From Methanobacteriota archaeon (GTDB lineage: Archaea; Halobacteriota; Halobacteria; Halobacteriales; Halalkalicoccaceae): a stretch of DNA of 5,213 nucleotides. Both the position numbers and the translations under genes were made by a program. Shown piece after piece: positions 1-4,308 of the stretch. The stretch covers positions 1 through 5,213 of the forward strand of contig JADFQH010000147.1 in NCBI GenBank assembly GCA_022561895.1. The letters are read 5' to 3'. Positions within the stretch are counted from its first letter, which is position 1. Every line of letters begins with the position of its first letter. The notes beneath the pieces are model-generated. The model worked only from the letters and a program-made list of their open reading frames with translations. It searched no databases and had not been told where the DNA came from.

Positions 1-350
1 ACGACGAACCACATGTTCCACTCGTGATCCCGGCGATAGTTGTGGTTCACTTGTCGGTAGGAGTTGATCACATCGGCGATCTCGATGAACCGGTCCTCGG
101 GAGCACGAACCGCCGCAAGCGTCGAGGAGCCGATCACGGGGGGGTTGAGCACCGCGCCAAAGCGCCGGACGATCCCGCGCTCGCGGAGTGCTTTGACCCG
201 TGCGAGCGCCTCGTCCTCGCTCACGTCGAGCGCCTCCCCGACGACACGAAACGGCCGAGGTTCGACGGGAAACCCGCTCTGAAAGCCATCGATGAGGGCA
301 GCGTCGACCCCATCGAGGTCGGCCCGCCAGTCGTCATCGAGCGTACTCAT
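1..350 (-). CDS. ahbA/ahbB: Siroheme decarboxylase subunit (AhbA/AhbB, Lrp/AsnC-like fold), 3' end outside window
   Basis: This gene is read on the minus strand from ATG at 348-350 (MSTLDDDWRADLDG) and is still open at the left edge, so 116 codons are visible. Residues about 15-70 form an Lrp/AsnC-type winged helix. They include the QSGFPVEPRPF segment (24-34) and RERGIVRRFGAVLN (56-69), which are typical of AhbA/AhbB and NirD/L/G/H rather than of DNA-binding Lrp. VNHNYRRDHEWNMWF (101-115) matches the conserved HNYxRxHxxNxWF motif of siroheme decarboxylases. In that family the complex removes two acetate side chains of sirohaem to give didecarboxysirohaem, in the alternative haem pathway. Such genes are often mis-annotated as Lrp/AsnC regulators. 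I cannot tell the A from the B subunit from this part. No Shine-Dalgarno precedes the start, so a leaderless transcript is likely. The gene is divergent from the TrpD paralogue. Confidence 0.85.
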   Translation of the reverse strand, partial: MSTLDDDWRADLDGVDAALIDGFQSGFPVEPRPFRVVGEALDVSEDEALARVKALRERGIVRRFGAVLNPPVIGSSTLAAVRAPEDRFIEIADVINSYRQVNHNYRRDHEWNMWFV

Positions 351-362
351 TTTCGGTATGAA

Positions 363-393
363 AGAACCGCGTGCATTACAGCGTACCGGTTCT
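363..393. promoter_or_regulatory. Inverted repeat over the probable promoter of the siroheme decarboxylase gene
   Basis: AGAACCG (363-369) and CGGTTCT (387-393) are perfect 7-bp inverted arms 17 bp apart, about two helical turns centre to centre. The spacer contains the best TATA-like stretch for the minus-strand gene (about 372-381, TGTAATGC on the minus strand), centred about 27 bp before its ATG as expected for a leaderless haloarchaeal message. A regulator bound here could block or assist TBP/TFB. The operator role is inferred, and short repeats can arise by chance. Confidence 0.3.
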
Positions 394-461
394 CGAAAAC
401 GAACACTGTCGACTGTGAGTCCGAGAACGGAACGGTCAGTACGTTCGGGTCGATCCGCTCA

Positions 462-488
462 GACTGCTACAGTCAACAGTACGTTTTT
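462..488 (+). promoter_or_regulatory. Possible promoter region of the TrpD paralogue
   Basis: The T-rich stretch ACGTTTTTG (481-489) is centred about 27 bp before the ATG at 513, the spacing expected of a TATA box for a leaderless transcript. It is a weak match to the haloarchaeal TATA consensus. Just upstream is a short inverted repeat, GACTG (462-466) and CAGTC (470-474), in the place where a BRE or operator would lie. There is no Shine-Dalgarno before the start codon. Confidence 0.3.
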
Positions 489-512
489 GCGCCCGCCGTT
501 CCAATCGCCCCT

Positions 513-1571
513 ATGGCACAAGCGACCCACGAGTATGGCGAGTGGCCGCTCAAACGACTGATGAGCGAGGTCGTCGGCTCGGGACACAAATCCGCCGACG
601 ATATGGAGTACGAACAGGCCACAGAAGCCTTCGAGCGGATCCTCGATGACGAGCCGGATCACACCACCCTCGGAGCGTTCTGGCTCGCGAACCGCTGGAA
701 ACGAAACACCGCGGAGGAGCTCGCGGCCTTTACCGACGTGATGCGCGAATCCGTCATAACGGCTGAACCCGACTGCGATCCGGTCGATTGCGGGGCGAAC
801 TACGACGGCAAACACACATCCGCACTACTCGGCGTCGGGGCCGGGATCGTCGCCGCGGGCGCGGGCACTCCTGTGGTCGCCCATTCAGGTGATCGCGTCC
901 CGACCCAGAAGGCAACGGCGTACAAACACGTCCTCGATGTGCTCGATGTGCGAACCGAGATCAGCCCCGACGAAAGTGCCGAAATGGTCGATGAAACCGG
1001 CTTTGGCTTCTACTACCAGCCCGAGTTCAATCCACGAGTCGGTGATCTCTTCGAGCGCCGGGAGATGATGGGTGTGCGCACGTTCGTCAACACGATCGAG
1101 ACGCTTTCGAACCCCGCGAACGCCGACGTTCATCTCGGGAGCTTCTATCACCTGCCCTTTGCAAAGCGGATCATCGACACGTTCGGACGAAGCGAGCAGG
1201 AGCTCTCTCGGGTACTCATGTTCCAAGGGATGGAGGGCTACGACGACGTGCGACCGGGGTTAACGAAGGTCGCAGAGTGGGATTCGGGCGAGTTTTCGGA
1301 TTTCGAGATCGAAACTGGCGAGTACGGCATGGCCTTCGAAAGCGAGGATCTGGCGGTCGAGGATGTCGAACGCGACTCGGCGAGGATCACCCGTGAGGTG
1401 GTTTCGGGCGAGCGCGAGGACGGGTTTTCGGACGCGGTTGCGCTGAACGCCGCACTGCGGATCTACGCCCGCGACGACTGTGCATCGATCGACGCTGGTC
1501 TCGAACTGGCTCGCGAAGCGATTTCCGAAGGGAGTGCAGCGCGCGTTCTCTCGGATCTCCAAGGTTTCTAA
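513..1571 (+). CDS. TrpD-like protein (anthranilate phosphoribosyltransferase paralogue, glycosyltransferase family 3)
   Basis: The product has 352 residues, the normal length for TrpD (about 340-350), starting at MAQATHEYGEWPLK. The whole protein follows the TrpD fold. It has a helical N-terminal domain (1-75), then the alpha/beta core with TPVVAHSGDR (119-128), the counterpart of the VAKHGNR segment. QPEFNPR (169-175) corresponds to the RFHP motif, GVRTFVNTIETLSNPA (187-202) to the GVRTxFNxLGPLxNP block, and SDAVALNAALRIYA (306-319) to the C-terminal helix. The phosphoribosyl-binding GTGGD loop is replaced by GANYDGKH (94-101), and the following SSxSGSADVLEALG segment reads PTQKATAYKHVLDVLDV. 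Activity on anthranilate is therefore doubtful. It belongs with TrpD homologues of uncertain role (compare the YbiB/TrpD2 group, some of which bind nucleic acids). The reading frame continues upstream to 24 without a stop, but that part lies over the divergent gene and promoter region, and family homology begins just after 513. It is probably co-transcribed with the gshA-like gene 42 bp downstream. Confidence 0.82.
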   Translation: MAQATHEYGEWPLKRLMSEVVGSGHKSADDMEYEQATEAFERILDDEPDHTTLGAFWLANRWKRNTAEELAAFTDVMRESVITAEPDCDPVDCGANYDGKHTSALLGVGAGIVAAGAGTPVVAHSGDRVPTQKATAYKHVLDVLDVRTEISPDESAEMVDETGFGFYYQPEFNPRVGDLFERREMMGVRTFVNTIETLSNPANADVHLGSFYHLPFAKRIIDTFGRSEQELSRVLMFQGMEGYDDVRPGLTKVAEWDSGEFSDFEIETGEYGMAFESEDLAVEDVERDSARITREVVSGEREDGFSDAVALNAALRIYARDDCASIDAGLELAREAISEGSAARVLSDLQGF

Positions 1572-1613
1572 ACACACCGACAGCGTTTCGGTCGTAAGTA
1601 GCGTTGTGGCTGT

Positions 1614-2684
1614 ATGAGGGAGTCGGGGGCTGCTGTTGGAATGGAGATCGAGTACTGGGTAGTGAACGCGGCGGGCGAGCTGTGTGCCGGCGAGGAGATC
1701 GTTGCCTCGCATGATCGAATCAGCCACGAGTTCGTCGCGCCGATGATCGAGTTCGAAACTCCCCCGAGCGACGATCTCGACCGGGTGAAACGCGATCTGA
1801 AGGAGGTTCTCGAAACCGCTCTCGATGCTGCCCACCGGAAGAACAAACGGCTCGTTCCGCTCGGCACACCGCTCGTCACCGAGACGATGCCCGCGATCTC
1901 CGAACGGGGTCAGCTGCTCGAACAGCTCTACGGCGAGGGATTGGAGTACGCAAAACACTGTGCGGGCACGCACGTCCATTTCGACAAGCGAGCGGTGACG
2001 GACCAGCTCAACCTGCTGACGGCGCTCGATCCGATGCTCGCGATGGTCGCCTCATCGCCATACTACGACGGACAGCGCCTCGCTCATTCCTCGCGGGCGT
2101 ACGTCTATCGCTATGAGACGGGAAAGGAGTTCTCGCGCTATCGGGATCTCTGGGCGTACGCCGATTCGATGAACGAGTGGAACGCCCGTCTCGATGCGGC
2201 CTACGAGGAGTTACGTGCGCTTTCGGGTGAACGCGGGGTCAGTAGGGCAGCGTTCGAACGGCACGTCGAACCCGAAAACGCCGTTTTGACGCCGGTTCGA
2301 CTCCGGCTGGGGTCGCCGACCGTCGAGTGGCGCGCGCCCGACACTGCCCTGCCGAGTCAGCTTCTCTCCCTTCTCGGCGATGTTTCGGGGACCGTCGATC
2401 TGCTGTCCGACCGCTCGCTTTCGATCGCCGACGATGTCGGAATCGGTGAAGGAAATATCACTATTCCGACGTTTTCGAATCTACGCGATCTCACGCGCGA
2501 GGCGATTACGGAGGGGCGAACCCCCGCCGTCGAGGCGTATCTCGACGCACTGGAGATCGATTCTACTAGGTATATTCCGATCTCCGAGGAGATCAGCGAT
2601 CCCGACCGCATCGACCATGAGCGCGCCCGCGAGCTACGACTCGAATACGCCGGGCGTCTGCGCGAGGACGTTGCCTCGCTCTAA
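1614..2684 (+). CDS. gshA: Glutamate-cysteine ligase family protein (GCS2), complete copy 1
   Basis: The product has 356 residues and resembles the haloarchaeal GshA type of the GCS2 family, which joins glutamate and cysteine with ATP to make gamma-glutamylcysteine, the main small thiol of many haloarchaea. Motifs seen: GMEIEYW (9-15) with the paired acidic metal ligands, KRLVPLGTPL (78-87), HCAGTHVHFD (115-124), LNLLTALDP (132-140), SSPYYDG (147-153), FSRYRDLWAYAD (173-184), and VEWRAPDTALPSQ (237-249). All catalytic segments appear intact. The first ATG (1614) gives nine residues before the conserved start; the ATG at 1641 (MEIEYW) is an alternative, but it would lose the conserved Gly. There is no Shine-Dalgarno, and a 42-bp gap follows the TrpD paralogue, so one operon is likely. 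The stop overlaps that of the convergent hydrolase gene. A related ligase substrate cannot be excluded because a second copy lies 1.6 kb away. Confidence 0.82.
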   Translation: MRESGAAVGMEIEYWVVNAAGELCAGEEIVASHDRISHEFVAPMIEFETPPSDDLDRVKRDLKEVLETALDAAHRKNKRLVPLGTPLVTETMPAISERGQLLEQLYGEGLEYAKHCAGTHVHFDKRAVTDQLNLLTALDPMLAMVASSPYYDGQRLAHSSRAYVYRYETGKEFSRYRDLWAYADSMNEWNARLDAAYEELRALSGERGVSRAAFERHVEPENAVLTPVRLRLGSPTVEWRAPDTALPSQLLSLLGDVSGTVDLLSDRSLSIADDVGIGEGNITIPTFSNLRDLTREAITEGRTPAVEAYLDALEIDSTRYIPISEEISDPDRIDHERARELRLEYAGRLREDVASL

Positions 2685-3679
2685 TCGTCTTCGAGCGGTA
2701 ACGCAACGTTCGCGAGCTTCTCACCGCCCGTAACTGTCGCCTCCTTTGCCAACGCATAGAGAATCCCGTCGCGATCCGCGACCGCCTCCTGCAGGACTTC
2801 GTAACTCGCCGGGTCATACACGACGCCGAGTCGGGTCCCTGCTTCGATCCGCTCGCCGAGTTCGAGATCGGGATCGGCACGGAAGAGCCCCGAATCGGTG
2901 GCGATGACACGCCCGAGATGGTTTCGTGCGAGGCGGCGCTTGCCGGTGGGCTCCGGTTCGCCGTGCACCACGCCCTGATCGCGGAGCAGGTTCACCATGC
3001 CCTCGACGCCGGCCTCGACCGCACTTTCGACGATCTGCTTGTTGTGTGCGAGTTCGGGCGTGATCGAGGGGATGCCCGCTCTCGTTGCCGCAACCCGGAG
3101 CTTGCCGTCGAAGCCTCGCTGGTCCCACTCCTCGTTTGCCTCCTCGCCCGCACGTTCGGCAAGGAGGAGATCGGTTCCGAAGGCTTCGGCGAGCGCTCTT
3201 GACTCCTCGTTGCCATACATAAAGACGACGTGAGTGAGCATTTCGGGGCTTCCGGTATGCAGGTCGATGATCGCATCGGCCTCGCAGGCTTCTGCCCACA
3301 GTGTAGCGGCCATGCGCTCGTGAATCGTTCCGTCCGAACGGCCGGGCCACGCCCGGTTCATGTTCGCATTGACGCTGTCGATGACCTCGGGCGTAGTGTA
3401 GGAAACCCGATCGAAGGTGAGCGGATCGGCGACGGGGACGGCGACGATCTCACCCGCTAGATCGGTCGAAAGAAGTCTATCGTGGAGGCATCTGAGAACT
3501 TCAGTACCGTTTATCTCGCGGCCGTGCTGGGCGGCTTGGACGTAGACCGTCGGCCCGCTTCCACCTCGGTATCGGTGGATCGTCGTCTCGATCTCAATCC
3601 CCGAGGGGAGGCGGGCAAGTACGATGCGATCGGCGGTGTGAACGGGGGTCATGATCCGAACGTCGGCCTCCGGTCCCAT
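2681..3679 (-). CDS. Succinylglutamate desuccinylase/aspartoacylase-family zinc amidohydrolase (AstE/AspA)
   Basis: The product has 332 residues from the ATG at 3677-3679. It carries the M14-like zinc site of the AstE/AspA family: QHGREINGTE (51-60) supplies His52 and Glu55, and IIDLHTGS (137-144) supplies His141. NMNRAWPG (106-113) matches the NxNRxFPG substrate-binding motif with Arg109, and GIPSITPELAHN (202-213) places the catalytic glutamate at Glu209. A beta-rich C-terminal domain (about 240-332) follows. Family members hydrolyse N-acyl or amide bonds of acidic amino acids (N-succinylglutamate, N-acetylaspartate, N-acetyl-diaminobutyrate). No arginine succinyltransferase or ectoine genes are visible, so the substrate is unknown. 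No signal peptide is seen, so it is probably cytoplasmic. A TTG at 3682 is in frame just ahead, and ATG at 3652 (MTPVHTADRI) is a plausible shorter start. Its TAG stop shares bases with the TAA of the convergent ligase gene (4-bp overlap). Confidence 0.85.
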   Translation of the reverse strand: MGPEADVRIMTPVHTADRIVLARLPSGIEIETTIHRYRGGSGPTVYVQAAQHGREINGTEVLRCLHDRLLSTDLAGEIVAVPVADPLTFDRVSYTTPEVIDSVNANMNRAWPGRSDGTIHERMAATLWAEACEADAIIDLHTGSPEMLTHVVFMYGNEESRALAEAFGTDLLLAERAGEEANEEWDQRGFDGKLRVAATRAGIPSITPELAHNKQIVESAVEAGVEGMVNLLRDQGVVHGEPEPTGKRRLARNHLGRVIATDSGLFRADPDLELGERIEAGTRLGVVYDPASYEVLQEAVADRDGILYALAKEATVTGGEKLANVALPLEDD

Positions 3680-3718
3680 CAACTTGCCTTATCAACAGCG
3701 TACTAGCTGATTAGCCCT

Positions 3719-3728
3719 GGTTTATGAG
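3719..3728 (-). promoter_or_regulatory. Possible TATA box of the amidohydrolase gene
   Basis: On the minus strand this reads CTCATAAACC, about 45 bp before the ATG at 3679, which would give a leader of roughly 15-20 nt. It lies between the gene and the transposon right end, so the element ended just upstream of this promoter. It is a weak match and other AT-rich stretches nearby could serve instead. Confidence 0.2.
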
Positions 3729-3755
3729 TCCCTATCTGTTCTAGCATTGACATCC

Positions 3756-3777
3756 TCCCACCCCTGAAGGGGCGAGA
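3756..3777 (-). repeat. IS200/IS605 right-end hairpin
   Basis: In the minus-strand transcript TCTCGCCCC pairs with GGGGTGGGA around a TTCA loop, giving nine pairs, two of them G-U. It is followed by GGATGTCAA. This is the terminal stem expected for the right end and for the 3' part of an omega RNA scaffold. Confidence 0.7.
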
Positions 3778-3797
3778 TTCCCGACCGCGTTGGGATA

Positions 3798-4112
3798 TTA
3801 GGGTTCACGGTTCGACTCTTGTTCTCGCGGGGCGAAACCGCCCTCGCTACGGTCGAACGAGTGAACCGCTGGCTGTCTCAAAAATGCCTTCGGCATTTTT
3901 GACGAGTCCTCGGAAATCTTCGATTTCCGAGATGCCAACCAGCCGTTATCCCTATCTGTCCGAAGATCGGACGGATTTGGGAGTACTTTCTGTCGAATAT
4001 TCTCGGCCCCGTTCGTATCGGCGTTCGCAACCAACCCACACGCAGAACAGACGTACAAGCCACGTTCGACGCGCTGGCGGTCGTCGGTTCGGCCACAGGC
4101 CGAACACGACTT
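3798..4112 (-). pseudogene. tnpB: TnpB C-terminal fragment (zinc finger and last RuvC motif)
   Basis: The frame is open on the minus strand from 4112 to the TAA at 3798-3800 and is preceded by an in-frame TGA at 4113-4115. It encodes CSACG (from 4106) and CSACG again (from 4049), the two CxxC pairs of the TnpB zinc finger. LVANADTNGAENIRQK follows, containing the third RuvC aspartate (codon 4017-4019). The tail reads DRDNGWLA, then a 19-residue stretch, then QPAVHSFDRSEGGFAPREQ, a haloarchaeal TnpB ending. Upstream, RKLRYAPNES (about 4114-4143) continues in another frame and resembles the residues before the zinc finger, suggesting a frameshift or small deletion. Roughly three quarters of a normal TnpB (about 400 residues) is missing, including the other two RuvC acidic residues. 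No start is likely to be used. Confidence 0.75.
3876..3932. repeat. 57-bp double-palindrome block inserted in frame in the tnpB tail
   Basis: The block contains two perfect hairpins in tandem. The first has TCAAAAATGCC (3878-3888) and its complement GGCATTTTTGA (3892-3902) around loop TTC. The second has CTCGGAAATC (3909-3918) and GATTTCCGAG (3922-3931), again around loop TTC. Six bases separate them. The block begins TCTC and ends GAGA. On the minus strand it adds 19 residues (SRKSKISEDSSKMPKAFLR) between DNGWLA and QPAVHSFDRSEG, segments I recall as adjacent in haloarchaeal TnpB proteins. Its 57-bp length keeps the frame. The insertion reading depends on that recollection; the hairpins themselves are plain in the sequence. 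Confidence 0.7.
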
Positions 4113-4142
4113 TCATTGGGTGCGTAACGGAGCTTACGGCAC
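4087..4142. repeat. Two stem-loops upstream of the tnpB fragment
   Basis: GTTCGGCC (4087-4094) and GGCCGAAC (4098-4105) are perfect 8-bp arms around a 3-base loop, within the first zinc-finger codons. Next to it GTGCGTAA (4120-4127) pairs with TTACGGCAC (4134-4142) with one bulged G. They may be folding parts of an RNA together with the hairpin at 4147-4166, or by-products of GC-rich coding sequence. Confidence 0.35.
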
Positions 4143-4146
4143 GTAT

Positions 4147-4166
4147 CCCCGCCCTAAAGGGCGAGG
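4147..4166 (-). repeat. Second right-end-like hairpin
   Basis: On the minus strand CCTCGCCC pairs with GGGCGGGG around TTTA (eight pairs, one G-U), followed by ATACG. Stem sequence, loop size and orientation resemble the right-end hairpin at 3756-3777 (TCTCGCCCC, TTCA, GGGGTGGGA). It may be the right end of an older, nested IS200/IS605 insertion. No further transposase coding is recognised between 4167 and 4238. Confidence 0.5.
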
Positions 4167-4238
4167 TTTTGCGCCTGTTGACCAACACCAGCTGAACGGT
4201 TATACTCCTTGCACACGCCACACGAACACTGAGGTCGG

Positions 4239-4257
4239 TTTATTACATATATCTATT
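4239..4257 (+). promoter_or_regulatory. AT-rich promoter candidate for the second gshA-like gene
   Basis: TTTATTACATATATCTATT stands out from the GC-rich surroundings and contains good TATA-like cores. It lies about 55-65 bp before the ATG at 4309, so transcription would start near 4270-4280 with a leader of about 30-40 nt. The leader has G-rich patches but no clear GGAGGTGA. The copy therefore seems to have its own promoter, just beyond the transposon remnant. Confidence 0.4.
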
Positions 4258-4308
4258 CCGTTCTCGGCAACTGTTGTGCCATTCGATGGGGATGTGGGGT
4301 AAGTGAAC

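Larger units (their letters stand above)
3747..4000 (-). ncRNA. Candidate omega RNA (TnpB guide RNA) relic
   Basis: In IS200/IS605 elements the 3' end of tnpB plus the right end is transcribed or processed into a guide RNA whose scaffold ends at the transposon terminus and whose guide is the adjoining host DNA; haloarchaea are known to make sense transcripts over tnpB 3' ends. Here the terminal hairpin (3756-3777) and the terminus GGATGTCAA are intact, and the guide would begin with TGCTAGAACAGATAGG, minus strand from 3746 down. The upstream limit is a guess. Expression cannot be seen from sequence, and an intact TnpB would have to come from elsewhere in the genome. Confidence 0.35.
3747..4112 (-). 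mobile_element. Remnant of an IS200/IS605-family (IS1341-type) element, 3' end only
   Basis: This block holds the last part of tnpB followed by a right-end structure. On the minus strand the stop codon is followed by about 20 bases and then a hairpin ending in GGGAGGATGTCAA, the typical terminus of IS200/IS605 right ends in haloarchaea and cyanobacteria, which I place at 3747. There is no tnpA, no N-terminal RuvC part of tnpB and no recognisable left end, so the element is dead as a transposon. It lies between the amidohydrolase gene and the second gshA-like gene. Its upstream limit is uncertain: a second right-end-like hairpin at 4147-4166 may belong to the same or an older insertion. Confidence 0.7.

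Noticed and set aside
24..512. Upstream extension of the TrpD paralogue reading frame
   Set aside because: It lies antisense to the siroheme decarboxylase gene and across the divergent promoter region, shows no TrpD similarity, and the product from 513 already has full family length.
1260..1979. 239-residue open frame on the minus strand
   Set aside because: It spans the TrpD end and the ligase start antisense, with no recognisable domain; both plus-strand genes are clear family members.
2814..3350. 178-residue arginine-rich open frame on the minus strand
   Set aside because: It is an off-frame reading of the amidohydrolase gene; its basic, low-complexity composition is typical of such shadows in GC-rich haloarchaeal DNA.
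3650..3682. Alternative starts of the amidohydrolase gene: TTG at 3682 and ATG at 3652
   Set aside because: The TTG adds one residue and has no advantage over the adjacent ATG. The 3652 ATG remains possible, but the longer ATG form was kept as it is open and close to a candidate promoter.
3747..4166. CRISPR array or tRNA gene in the hairpin-rich region
   Set aside because: The hairpins differ in sequence and spacing with no repeated direct unit, and no cloverleaf or T-loop signature is present.
4120..4302. Small plus-strand open frame ending just before the second ligase gene
   Set aside because: It crosses hairpins and promoter sequence, lacks a known domain, and a leader peptide role has no support.
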